The notes under the pieces: generated by a model
Database searches by the model: none
What the model was told of the DNA's origin: nothing
Seen by the model: only the letters and a program-made list of their open reading frames with translations
NCBI RefSeq assembly: GCF_003732225.1
Contig: NZ_MOBJ01000008.1
Location: 124,001-188,000 of the forward strand
DNA length: 64,000 nt
Direction of reading: 5' to 3'
Source of the DNA: Pseudomonas brassicacearum
Lineage (GTDB): Bacteria; Pseudomonadota; Gammaproteobacteria; Pseudomonadales; Pseudomonadaceae
In this document: piece after piece, positions 8,514 through 16,824 of the stretch
Position numbering within the stretch: position 1 is the stretch's first letter
Layout: the number at the start of each line of letters is the position of its first letter
Translations under genes and position numbers: made by a program

Positions 8514-9731
8514 ATGCAGACCACCCTCAGCGAACAGGCCAAACGCCTGCCCCGCGCGGCAGAGGCCGAAAGCATTCTGCGCACCTGCGTGCATTGCGGG
8601 TTCTGCAACGCCACCTGCCCGACCTATCAGTTGCTCGGCGATGAGCTCGACGGCCCGCGTGGGCGCATCTACCTGATCAAGCAAGTCCTCGAAGGCCACC
8701 CCGCCACCGCCCAGACCCAATTGCACCTGGATCGCTGCCTGTCGTGCCGCGCCTGCGAAACCACCTGCCCGTCCGGGGTCGATTATCACAACCTGCTGGA
8801 CATCGGCCGCGCCGTCGTCGATCAGGCGGTGCCGCGCTCGGTGAGTCAGCGCGTGTTGCGCCAGGGCTTGCTGGCGATGGCACCGAATCCCGGGCTGTTC
8901 AAAGCGCTATTGCAAATCGGTGCAACCTTCCGACCGCTGATGCCACGCGACCTCGAAGCCAAACTGCCGCACGACGTGCCGCCAGCGGGAGAATGGCCAA
9001 CCTCGGTGCATTCGCGAACAGTGCTGATGCTCGAAGGCTGTGTGCAGCCGGGTTTGTCACCGAACACCAACGCCGCTGCAGCGCGGGTGCTGGATCGACT
9101 GGGGATCAACGTCAGCACCGTTAGCCAGGTCGGATGCTGCGGGGCGCTGGACTATCACCTCGATGCTCAGGAACACGGGCTCAATCGCGCCCGCCAGAAC
9201 ATCGACGCCTGGTGGCCCGCGCTGGAAAACGGCGCCGAGGCCATCGTGCAAACCGCCAGCGGCTGCGGTGCATTCATCAAGGATTACGGGCATTTGCTCA
9301 AGACCGATCCGGCCTACGCGGCCAAAGCCAAACGGGTCAGCGAAATGAGCAAAGACCTGGTGGAGATCCTGCGCAACGAACCATTGGAGCGAGTGTGTGC
9401 GGCCACCGAGCGACGGATCGCCTTCCACTGCCCGTGCACCTTGCAGCACGCGCTAAAACTCGGCGGTGCAGTCGAAGAACTACTGACCCGACTGGGATTC
9501 AATCTCACCAGCGTGCCCGACAGCCATCTGTGTTGCGGCTCGGCCGGGACTTACTCATTGACCCAACCGGCGCTCGCCCGGCAACTGCGCGATAACAAGC
9601 TCAACGCTCTGGAAAGCGGCCGGCCGGAGCTGATCGTCACTGCCAACATCGGTTGTCAGAGCCACATCGCCAGCGCTGGACGGACGCAGGTCAGGCACTG
9701 GATCGAACTGGTGGATCAGATGTTGCGCTGA
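8514..9731 (+). CDS. glcF: Glycolate oxidase iron-sulfur subunit GlcF
   Basis: A 405-aa electron-transfer subunit. Two 4Fe-4S motifs lie near the N-terminus (CVHCGFCNATCP and CLSCRACETTCP). Two CCG domains follow (VGCCGALDYH and LCCGSAGTYS). These features match GlcF, which hands electrons from the flavin subunits to the membrane quinone pool. It is the last glc gene; the small glcG that often follows in pseudomonads is absent and the next gene is hglS. Confidence 0.95.
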   Translation: MQTTLSEQAKRLPRAAEAESILRTCVHCGFCNATCPTYQLLGDELDGPRGRIYLIKQVLEGHPATAQTQLHLDRCLSCRACETTCPSGVDYHNLLDIGRAVVDQAVPRSVSQRVLRQGLLAMAPNPGLFKALLQIGATFRPLMPRDLEAKLPHDVPPAGEWPTSVHSRTVLMLEGCVQPGLSPNTNAAAARVLDRLGINVSTVSQVGCCGALDYHLDAQEHGLNRARQNIDAWWPALENGAEAIVQTASGCGAFIKDYGHLLKTDPAYAAKAKRVSEMSKDLVEILRNEPLERVCAATERRIAFHCPCTLQHALKLGGAVEELLTRLGFNLTSVPDSHLCCGSAGTYSLTQPALARQLRDNKLNALESGRPELIVTANIGCQSHIASAGRTQVRHWIELVDQMLR

Positions 9732-9841
9732 ACGCAGCAGTCATTTGCAGAATGAAGTTCAGAAGAAACTTCGTTTGTCAGCGCCGCCCGTGCCGAACAG
9801 AATCGGCCTACTCCACTGTCACTGCGCCGGGATTCGTGTTT

Positions 9842-11239
9842 ATGAGCAACCAGAACGTCGTCAGCCCAGACCTGATCCGCCAACGTTTCTCGCGGGCGAT
9901 GTCAGACATGTACCGCGAAGAAGTGCCGTTGTACGGCGCCTTGATGGAACTGGTGGCACAGACCAACGCCCAGGTGCTCGACAGCGATCCGGCGATTGCC
10001 CGGCAGTTACGCAGTACCGGCGAAATCGAGCGCCTGGACCTGGAACGCCACGGTGCGATCCGCGTCGGCACCGCGCAAGAGCTGGCGACCCTCTGCCGCT
10101 TGTTCGCGGTGATGGGCATGCAACCGGTCGGCTATTACGACCTGACGCCAGCCGGGGTGCCGGTGCATTCCACGGCGTTCCGCGCCGTGCATGAAACGTC
10201 ATTGCAGGTCAGCCCGTTCCGGGTCTTCACCTCGCTGCTGCGCCTGGAACTGATCGAAAATACCGAGCTGCGCGCCTTTGCCGAATCGGTGCTGGCCAAG
10301 CGTTCGATTTTCACCGCGCAGGCGCTGGCGCTGATCGAGCAGTCCGAACAACACGGTGGACTCAACGAGCAACAAGCCGAAGATTTCGTCGAACAGGCAC
10401 TGGAAACCTTCCGCTGGCACCACCACGCCACCGTCACCGCCGCGCAATACCAGCAACTCAGCGCCCAGCATCGGTTGATCGCCGACGTGGTCGCCTTCAA
10501 AGGCCCGCACATCAATCACCTGACGCCGCGCACGCTGGACATCGACATCGTGCAGGCAAAAATGCCCGAACATGGCATCACCCCCAAAGCGGTGATCGAA
10601 GGTCCACCGCGCCGCCAGTGCCCGATTCTGCTGCGCCAGACCAGTTTCAAAGCGCTGGATGAACCCATCGCCTTCACCGATCAGCAGCAGGCTCTCGGCA
10701 GCCACAGCGCCCGCTTCGGTGAAATCGAACAACGCGGCGCCGCGCTGACGCCTGAAGGTCGCGCACTCTATGACCGCCTGCTCAACGCCGCCCGCGATGA
10801 ACTCAAGGACTTCCCCAACGAAGCCAACGCGGCGCGCTACAACAGCCTGATGGAACAGCATTTCAAGGCATTCCCGGACAGCTACAGCGAAATGCGCGAA
10901 CTAGGTCTGGCCTACTTCCGCTACTTCGTCACCGAGAAAGGCCTGGCGGCCGATAGCGACGAACTCGGGTCTGTGTCGTTGCAAGGCCTGCTCGACGCCG
11001 AGTACATCCGTGCCGTGCCGCTGGTGTACGAAGACTTTCTACCGGTCAGCGCGGCGGGGATCTTCCAGTCGAACCTCGGCGACGCCGCGCAAACCCACTA
11101 CGGCGAGCACTCGAATCGGCAAGCGTTTGAACAAGCCCTGGGGCGGTCGACTATCGATGAACTGGCGTTGTACGCGCAAACGCAACAGCGTTCGATTGAG
11201 GAATGCTGCGCCGCGCTTAATCTGCCGCTGCTGCCCTGA
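9842..11239 (+). CDS. hglS: 2-oxoadipate dioxygenase/decarboxylase HglS (DUF1338 family)
   Basis: A 465-aa Fe(II) enzyme of the YdcJ/DUF1338 family. It converts 2-oxoadipate to D-2-hydroxyglutarate in the D-lysine branch of lysine catabolism. Starting at the ATG at 9842, the metal and substrate residues I recall for the P. putida enzyme fall at the same numbers: His70 and Arg74 (ERHGAIR), His226 (PHINHLTPR) and Glu294 (ARFGE). This supports both the identity and the start; the longer reading from 9653 would overlap glcF. It lies 110 bp after glcF. Its product would normally pass to a D-2-hydroxyglutarate dehydrogenase of the GlcD-like flavin family. Confidence 0.9.
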   Translation: MSNQNVVSPDLIRQRFSRAMSDMYREEVPLYGALMELVAQTNAQVLDSDPAIARQLRSTGEIERLDLERHGAIRVGTAQELATLCRLFAVMGMQPVGYYDLTPAGVPVHSTAFRAVHETSLQVSPFRVFTSLLRLELIENTELRAFAESVLAKRSIFTAQALALIEQSEQHGGLNEQQAEDFVEQALETFRWHHHATVTAAQYQQLSAQHRLIADVVAFKGPHINHLTPRTLDIDIVQAKMPEHGITPKAVIEGPPRRQCPILLRQTSFKALDEPIAFTDQQQALGSHSARFGEIEQRGAALTPEGRALYDRLLNAARDELKDFPNEANAARYNSLMEQHFKAFPDSYSEMRELGLAYFRYFVTEKGLAADSDELGSVSLQGLLDAEYIRAVPLVYEDFLPVSAAGIFQSNLGDAAQTHYGEHSNRQAFEQALGRSTIDELALYAQTQQRSIEECCAALNLPLLP

Positions 11240-11254
11240 GTGGCTTGCCCCACG

Positions 11255-11273
11255 GGGCTCGGCACGCGAGCCC
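11255..11273. terminator. Possible bidirectional hairpin between hglS and the Rhs gene
   Basis: GGGCTCG-GCACG-CGAGCCC forms a 7-bp perfect GC-rich stem 16 bp after the hglS stop, in a convergent intergenic region. There is no T-run on either strand, so intrinsic termination is uncertain. Confidence 0.4.
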
Positions 11274-11324
11274 AAGGAAAGGGCTGGCTGTCAATCAAAT
11301 AGCACGAGAATTGCGCGGTAGCAG

Positions 11325-14135
11325 TTAATGAGCAGAGCTGGTTGACTGCTTTGAAGTTACATAATTATGCAAAGCGCGTCGACCTACATACAGGGCTACT
11401 ACAGCTTTAGTGTCCGCATTATTTAAAATCATCTTATCCCTAACTCCTCCACCTTTAAGAACTCCAAACCCTATCACCTGCCGATCAGAATTTCCGAACA
11501 CAGACTGCAAGCGATCGTCAGAAATCTCGCCATTTGTAATATCCATGGACACATCAAAAATATCTTTGGTACGAGAACGCCCCATTCTCAAAAGACTTTT
11601 ATCGAGTTCCTGAACACTGTATTTATCAGACAAAAAAGCCGGTTCATTTCTTTTCTCAAAATGATTATAAAAATCCACCGTATGAGACACCATATGCGAG
11701 CTCTCATGAAGAATGGTCCTAACCAGTGGAATAATCCCTTTTTGAGTGGCAAAAAAATAAGGCGTCAAAAAAAGTCGCCGTCTGTCATCGTGACGCTGAA
11801 CAAAAGCTATAGCCTTTCGATCTTTATCTTTAGCTTTTACAAAGACTATTTGATCACTCAGCGCGCCATTCTTAAAGTAATCGGACACCAAACTTCGCAT
11901 CTTTCTAAACTCACTAACCATATCCTCAGCAGACACCGCAATCCGTCCATATATTTCACTCACATCCCTAAGCGCTTCGTCTTGAGCATCTTTACTACTA
12001 AGAACAACAATTGATTCCACAAGCACCTTATGAGTAAGAAGCAATGCCTGGTCGAATGCCTCAAGATGACTTGTTTCAAATTGCGCACGACCACGAGAAA
12101 TAATCTTGAAATCTTGTTCAGTCTCCTGCTCGTAGACATCACCCTCCCCACTATATAACCCCATCACATCCCGACGACCCACCGGATTATTCCCTACCAT
12201 ACAAAATACATTCAACCCATCAACAATTCCGGCCGGATCTGGATTAATCCAACGCTGCAACCACGGTGCGTAATACCGGAAGCCGTAGTAATACAACCCT
12301 GTCGCATCCCGTTCCTTACCCGAGTAACGCACACACTTGTATTTGGCTTCAACTTGCGAGCGCCCCATCCACCAGGCCGTACCACCATAAGCGTAGTACC
12401 CCTCATAACTGATCAGGTTGCCACGACCATCCAGTTCCAGTGTGCTGTTGCCCAAATGGTCGTCGAGGCTGTAGCGCAACTGATCTTCTTCGACTTCATC
12501 CGGCTGACCGTGCACCCAATGCAGCAACCGGACACCGCTGCGTCCCGCCTGGACATTAAGCACATGCAACACTTCGTCGGGGCTGTCCGCCCCTTCGCTA
12601 CGAATCTCCAATCCCGGCAAATACCGCACCTCGGCTTTTCGGGTAACGCTCGCCGCCCGCGCATGACGAACTTTGCGCACCCGCATACCAGCACCGTCGT
12701 AGAGATAACGCTCGCTGTCGTGTTGGCCGTTTGCGCGGGTCACCAACAGGACTTCGCTGAGTTGATTGCGAGCCGTCCAGCGCATCGCTTGTCCCGGCGC
12801 CAGGACCTTGAGATTGCCGTTGTCATCAAAACTCGCACCAAAGTCGGGCTCTTGGCCTTCGACCTGGGTCAGCCCTCGATTGCTGCCGGCTTCAATGAGC
12901 ATGCGGTGCATGGGTTTACCGCTGTGACGCTGTTCGAGCAGATTGCCGCCTGCGTCATAACTCCAGCTCTGGCTGTAGTGCTGTAGTCGAGCGGGATCCG
13001 GCGGTGAGATCAGCTCGGGCAGCGCAGGGCCATTAACGGCTGACGCTACCTCACACCCAGTGGCGCTGATCAATTGATAGAGCGAGTCGTAGCCATAGCG
13101 ATTGATCGGCTCAACACGTTGATTGGCAAACCAGCTGACGGGTTGGGATTCATCGGTCATGCAGACGATGTTACCCACCGGGTCATAGTCGTACTGCAGG
13201 TCCTGCAGGCTCCGTTCACCGTTACTCGCGAGCAACTGCCGCAATCGGCCATCGGCGGGATCGTAGACGCTGCTGCTGATGACGCCATTGCCGGCCTTCT
13301 CGCGCTCGATCTGGCCGAAAGCGTTATAGGCCATGTCGCTGGCCAACAAGTGCTCCGGCTTGCTGGCAACCGTCAGCCAGGTGCTCTGCAATTGCCCTTG
13401 AACACTGTAGGCATAGCGCCGGGTATGTCCGGCGGCATCAAGCTGTGCAAGCACGCCACCCAGCGCGTCGTACTGCCAACAGGTGCTGTAGATTTTGTCC
13501 GCGCCCTGCTCCAGCAAGGCATCCTGCTGGCTCTCGGCAGCAGGCCACCCCGGGTGATCCAGCTCTGCCAGAAAACGCCGCGACTCCGTGAGCGGTTCCC
13601 CTTGCAGGCTGTAGTCGGGCACCTCACGCGCACCAGCGGTGTCAACATGACGAATCAACCGACCGCATTGATTTCGAACGCTGACCCCAGATTCAGCCGA
13701 TCCGTAATAAAAACGCTCCACGCACTGCATGGCAGTCTTGGGCGGGGCTTGCTCGATACTCAGTGGCCGGCCCATCGAGTCATAGTCAAAGCGCGTTGTA
13801 TTCCCCGTCCCGTCCCAGTTCTGCCGGACCTGCCCGGTTTCATCCTGCAATACCAACCGCCAGCCGGCATCGACGCTGACGGTCAACAAGGGCTGTCCCG
13901 ACAAGCCAGGCACGCGAATCATCGAGGCAATCGGCGTGCTGCCCGTGCCCAAACGCGGGTCCCGGTTCGCCACCGATCGACCTGCGACATCGAAAGTCTG
14001 ACGCGTCACCCGTGTCTCAGGCCGCGCATCGCTGCTGGTCTTGCGGTAATAGGCAACGGACGCTACGGCCAACCCCCGAGCGTCGACCACCGCCAGCGTG
14101 GGTGTATTGCGGTGCAAAGCGTATTCGGGTTCCAT
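11325..14135 (-). CDS. TccC-like Rhs/YD-repeat toxin with a C-terminal HExxH module
   Basis: A 936-aa protein. Its start (TPTLAVVDARGLAV, TRVTRQTFDVAGR, DPRLG) is that of Tc-toxin C components (TccC). YD repeats follow, then the Rhs core signature (YSGKERDATGLYYYGFRYY) ending in DPAGIVDGLNVFCMVGNNPVG, the autoproteolytic boundary of this family. The last 278 residues or so (11325 to about 12160) are the variable toxic module: AT-rich, not Rhs-like, with ILHESSHMVSH, an HExxH zinc-protease-type motif. The ATG at 14135 has GAGAG upstream and matches the family start; a TTG at 14156 is the alternative. No TcA/TcB partner gene is near, so it is an orphan C component or an evolved Rhs toxin. No immunity gene is evident. 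Confidence 0.8.
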   Translation of the reverse strand: MEPEYALHRNTPTLAVVDARGLAVASVAYYRKTSSDARPETRVTRQTFDVAGRSVANRDPRLGTGSTPIASMIRVPGLSGQPLLTVSVDAGWRLVLQDETGQVRQNWDGTGNTTRFDYDSMGRPLSIEQAPPKTAMQCVERFYYGSAESGVSVRNQCGRLIRHVDTAGAREVPDYSLQGEPLTESRRFLAELDHPGWPAAESQQDALLEQGADKIYSTCWQYDALGGVLAQLDAAGHTRRYAYSVQGQLQSTWLTVASKPEHLLASDMAYNAFGQIEREKAGNGVISSSVYDPADGRLRQLLASNGERSLQDLQYDYDPVGNIVCMTDESQPVSWFANQRVEPINRYGYDSLYQLISATGCEVASAVNGPALPELISPPDPARLQHYSQSWSYDAGGNLLEQRHSGKPMHRMLIEAGSNRGLTQVEGQEPDFGASFDDNGNLKVLAPGQAMRWTARNQLSEVLLVTRANGQHDSERYLYDGAGMRVRKVRHARAASVTRKAEVRYLPGLEIRSEGADSPDEVLHVLNVQAGRSGVRLLHWVHGQPDEVEEDQLRYSLDDHLGNSTLELDGRGNLISYEGYYAYGGTAWWMGRSQVEAKYKCVRYSGKERDATGLYYYGFRYYAPWLQRWINPDPAGIVDGLNVFCMVGNNPVGRRDVMGLYSGEGDVYEQETEQDFKIISRGRAQFETSHLEAFDQALLLTHKVLVESIVVLSSKDAQDEALRDVSEIYGRIAVSAEDMVSEFRKMRSLVSDYFKNGALSDQIVFVKAKDKDRKAIAFVQRHDDRRRLFLTPYFFATQKGIIPLVRTILHESSHMVSHTVDFYNHFEKRNEPAFLSDKYSVQELDKSLLRMGRSRTKDIFDVSMDITNGEISDDRLQSVFGNSDRQVIGFGVLKGGGVRDKMILNNADTKAVVALYVGRRALHNYVTSKQSTSSAH

Positions 14136-14223
14136 CTGCAGACTCTCGATGCACAATCATCGGAGGTTAGACGAACATGCTGAGGATCGCTTGAAACGAG
14201 TTTAGCTCTTTGCCGAGATACAG

Positions 14224-14393
14224 CAGAAACACGGGCTTCGGACATTTCCTGCACGTTGTAGTGGTTTTGGTGAACTTGTGCGGAATGGACCAGGTGAATA
14301 GCCTTCGTCTGTCGCTGCAATATCAGTGGCAAGGGTGTGGAAGCCCTTCAAAAAATCCAGGTGCACAAGCGCCCCTAAATTTAAGCAGACGCG
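14224..14393. repeat. 170-bp dispersed repeat, copy A
   Basis: From CAGAAACACGGGCTTCGG through GGTGTGGAAGCCCTTCAAAA to AAGCAGACGCG, this stretch matches 26865-27033 with scattered differences and in the same orientation. Small antisense readings are partly conserved between copies (KGFHTLATD, SSPKPLQRAGNVRSPCFC), but no convincing gene is present. Together with the following hairpin it fills the 14136-14511 gap. Confidence 0.8.
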
Positions 14394-14441
14394 AAATACA
14401 CTGACCGGTGTGCTCAACAAGGTGGAAACCAGAGGAGGCCC

Positions 14442-14482
14442 ATTCGCATCCTGCCCGAGGTCTGAGCCTCGGACATGCGAAT
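14442..14482 (-). terminator. Two-part hairpin downstream of the TetR gene
   Basis: ATTCGCAT (14442-14449) pairs with ATGCGAAT (14475-14482), and inside it CCGAGG (14455-14460) pairs with CCTCGG (14467-14472) across a TCTGAG loop. It lies 30 bp beyond the tetR stop on the minus strand and is the likely transcript end, although no clear T-tract follows. Confidence 0.55.
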
Positions 14483-14511
14483 TCCGTATGTATCACAAGG
14501 ATGGCAGAGTT

Positions 14512-15108
14512 CTATAAAGGCTCTGCTGTCTGGATAAGCGAGTTCAACACCAGCTTTATTTCAGAGGCCGGATCTTTATGCCCTTGCAGTATCAAACCTT
14601 CCGACAGAGCGGTGAAGGTCTTTGCCAGCGTCGCATACGCCAAAGGAGGCTTCTTGCCGGCGTGATTGAAGATAATAGTAATCAGCTTGCCTAAAGCCTC
14701 GCTATTTTCCTGATGCAGATCGTAGTAATGCGTTGAGAACTCCTCGTCGCGCAAGGCGATCAGTTGCAGTTCAGCATCAAGAATCGCACAGCTGGCATTA
14801 TCTTTAAGCGTATCGATATAAGCATTCAATCCATGGGTGAGCTCTTCCGATGAATACCCCGACGTCAGGGTAAGACTCAACCGATCGATTTCAACCCTCT
14901 TGAATCTCTGAGTCAATTGCAGAAGCAAGTCTGACTTACTTGCAAAGTTTGAAAAAAAAGCCCCCTTCGAAAACCCGGCCTCCTCGGAAATAACGTTGAC
15001 ACTGGCAGCGTGAAAGCCTTTTCTCACCATAAGGTCAGTGGCGGTATCGAATAACTTGTCCCTTGTTACTTGCTGACTTTCTTCTCGACCTAATCTCTTT
15101 TTAATCAC
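14512..15108 (-). CDS. TetR-family regulator divergent from the biosynthetic cluster
   Basis: A 198-aa repressor-type protein. Residues about 15-62 form the TetR helix-turn-helix (KLFDTATDLMVRKGFHAASV, then EEAGFSKGAFFSNFASKSDLL). The remainder is the helical ligand-binding domain. I chose the GTG at 15108 because AAAGGAG lies eight bases upstream; a TTG at 15129 would add seven residues. It is divergent from the SDR gene at 15731 and is the only regulator near the cluster, so control of the cluster by a pathway compound is likely but not shown. The sequence does not resemble the ArpA gamma-butyrolactone receptors closely. Confidence 0.85.
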   Translation of the reverse strand: MIKKRLGREESQQVTRDKLFDTATDLMVRKGFHAASVNVISEEAGFSKGAFFSNFASKSDLLLQLTQRFKRVEIDRLSLTLTSGYSSEELTHGLNAYIDTLKDNASCAILDAELQLIALRDEEFSTHYYDLHQENSEALGKLITIIFNHAGKKPPLAYATLAKTFTALSEGLILQGHKDPASEIKLVLNSLIQTAEPL

Positions 15109-15134
15109 GCCCTCGGCTCCTTTGGCCAAACAAA

Positions 15135-15165
15135 AAATCTATTTGTAACTGGATGCAACAGATTT
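15135..15165. promoter_or_regulatory. Possible TetR operator
   Basis: AAATCT at 15135 and AGATTT at 15160 face each other around TTTG...GCAA, giving an imperfect inverted repeat just upstream of the tetR start. Autoregulatory TetR operators commonly have this place and shape. No second copy was found close to the SDR start. Confidence 0.3.
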
Positions 15166-15253
15166 GCCACTCACTGTGCAAAACCTGTTTTAACTATCAT
15201 ATCTTATACTAGGCCTTCTTAATCACTTTACATTTAAACTTTCAAGGAGTGCC

Positions 15254-15418
15254 ATGTAAATGCCATCTATTGGACCAGCGGGTGGTGGATCCTGGATGTG
15301 CTGCACTGACGATTTTTCGCCGGAATTGCGAGCGTTCACAACTCATAAAGAGGCCTTGGCTCCAGTACGTTCAGGCGCCTTGGTAACCCGTTTTATGGGT
15401 GCCTCCCTGCCCGATTGA
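15254..15418 (+). other. Start-stop element and possible 52-aa ORF in the cluster leader
   Basis: AAGGAG at 15244-15249 is followed by ATGTAA (15254), a start codon directly followed by a stop, and then by ATG at 15260 opening a 52-codon frame that ends at 15418. The product (MPSIGPAGGGSWMCCTDDF...) resembles nothing I know. It could be a leader peptide or chance. The rest of the 15419-15730 stretch holds no gene I can support; it must contain the promoter and 5' leader of the SDR gene, whose ribosome-binding site CTCAGGAG lies at about 15713. Confidence 0.25.
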
Positions 15419-15730
15419 GTCAGCGAGGTTGTCTTTTGACTCCCTCCAGAAGACAGGCGACGGGTGGTGAATATTTCTTGCGATGACCTTGATCCGCTCG
15501 ATCCGGGTGAAAATCTGCTGTCGGCACCGCTCTAAATCGCTGGATTCCCGTGTTTTAGGTCAGGTTCAGGGACGTCGACCTTGCGGCGATCATGAAATAC
15601 CGCTTGATTTTCAGATACCGAATGGTTTTTACTTGCCGCCGTTGGTGTGACCAACGCCTGATCAGAGCATTGAGCCCGGCGACATCACCCTCAATGCAGT
15701 AGCAGGTTACCTCTCAGGAGCTGGATTTTA

Positions 15731-16744
15731 ATGGAATATGCCTTTGTTACAGGCGCTACAGGCCTGCTCGGTAATAATGTGGTTCATGCGCTTTTAAAGC
15801 GAAATATCAAAGTAAAAGCGCTGGTCCGTTCCGTAGAAAAAGCCAAGAAGCAGTTCGGCAATCTGCCTGTCGAATTTGTCGAAGGCGACATGCTCAATGT
15901 CGACGCCTTCAGCCATGCGCTGCAAGGCTGTGATGCCTTGTTTCATACGGCCGCCTATTTCCGCGATAGTTACAAAGGCGGAAAGCACTGGCAGAAACTG
16001 TATGACACCAACGTGACCGGAACCGAGCGACTATTACAAGCCGCTTATGCCGCCGGCATTCGTCGTGCAGTTCATACTTCCTCCATTGCCGTCTTGAAAG
16101 GCAACAGAGATCAAGTGATCGATGAAACAATGTCTCGCAGTGAATTGGAGGCTGACGATTATTACTTGAGTAAAATATTGTCTGAGCAAAAAGTTCAGGA
16201 ATTTCTGTTGCAGCACCCCGATATGTTCATCGCCATGGTATTGCCAGGCTGGATGTTTGGCCCCGGGGATATCGGCCCCACCTCATCAGGACAGTTCCTG
16301 CTCGACTTTGTCGGACAGAAATTGCCCGGCGTATTGCCTGGAAGCTTTTCCGTTGTAGACGCCAGGGATGTGGCGGAGCATCAACTCGCGGCAATCACAC
16401 GCGGCAGATCCGGAGAACGCTACCTGGCAGCCGGCAATCACATGGACATGAAAAGTATTTTCCAGGCGCTCTCCAGTGTCAGCGGCGTAAAAGCGCCAGA
16501 ACGTAAAGTGCCACTGTTCATGCTGCGAATAATTGCCCTGGTGTATGAAGGGTATTACCGGATTACAAAAAAGCCAGTGCTCATCAGTACGTCCACCGTC
16601 AAACTTATGGAACAAGAGCAAGGCCGCACCCATTTCAGCCACAACAAAAGCCTGCAGGAGCTGGACTGCAAGTTCCGCCCCGTCGCTGAAACACTGACTG
16701 ATACTCTGGACTGGTATCGTAAAAATAACTACATAGATGCGTAA
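15731..16744 (+). CDS. NAD(P)-dependent extended SDR (dihydroflavonol-reductase/HpnA-like)
   Basis: A 337-aa extended short-chain reductase or epimerase. The Rossmann start is TGATGLLGNNVV (residues 7-18). Other marks are GDMLNVD, the catalytic Ser in VHTSSIAVL and the YxxxK pair in DYYLSKILSEQ. The C-terminal half resembles dihydroflavonol 4-reductase and HpnA types, so a keto or enone reduction is likelier than sugar epimerisation. It is the first gene of the cluster, starts after CTCAGGAG, and lies 80 bp before the ligase gene. If the AfsA-like domain downstream makes a butenolide, this enzyme could be the reductase step; that is inference. Confidence 0.82.
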   Translation: MEYAFVTGATGLLGNNVVHALLKRNIKVKALVRSVEKAKKQFGNLPVEFVEGDMLNVDAFSHALQGCDALFHTAAYFRDSYKGGKHWQKLYDTNVTGTERLLQAAYAAGIRRAVHTSSIAVLKGNRDQVIDETMSRSELEADDYYLSKILSEQKVQEFLLQHPDMFIAMVLPGWMFGPGDIGPTSSGQFLLDFVGQKLPGVLPGSFSVVDARDVAEHQLAAITRGRSGERYLAAGNHMDMKSIFQALSSVSGVKAPERKVPLFMLRIIALVYEGYYRITKKPVLISTSTVKLMEQEQGRTHFSHNKSLQELDCKFRPVAETLTDTLDWYRKNNYIDA

Positions 16745-16824
16745 TTGAAACATTTCATATATAGCCTGCCTCTGTAGTACTTTTTTGTTTAACCATAAAT
16801 TCAAGGATTGAGAGAGGTTGGTCA

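Noticed and set aside
13074..14183. Plus-strand 369-codon open frame opposite the Rhs gene
   Set aside because: Shadow of the YD-repeat shell, which has clear family motifs on the minus strand.
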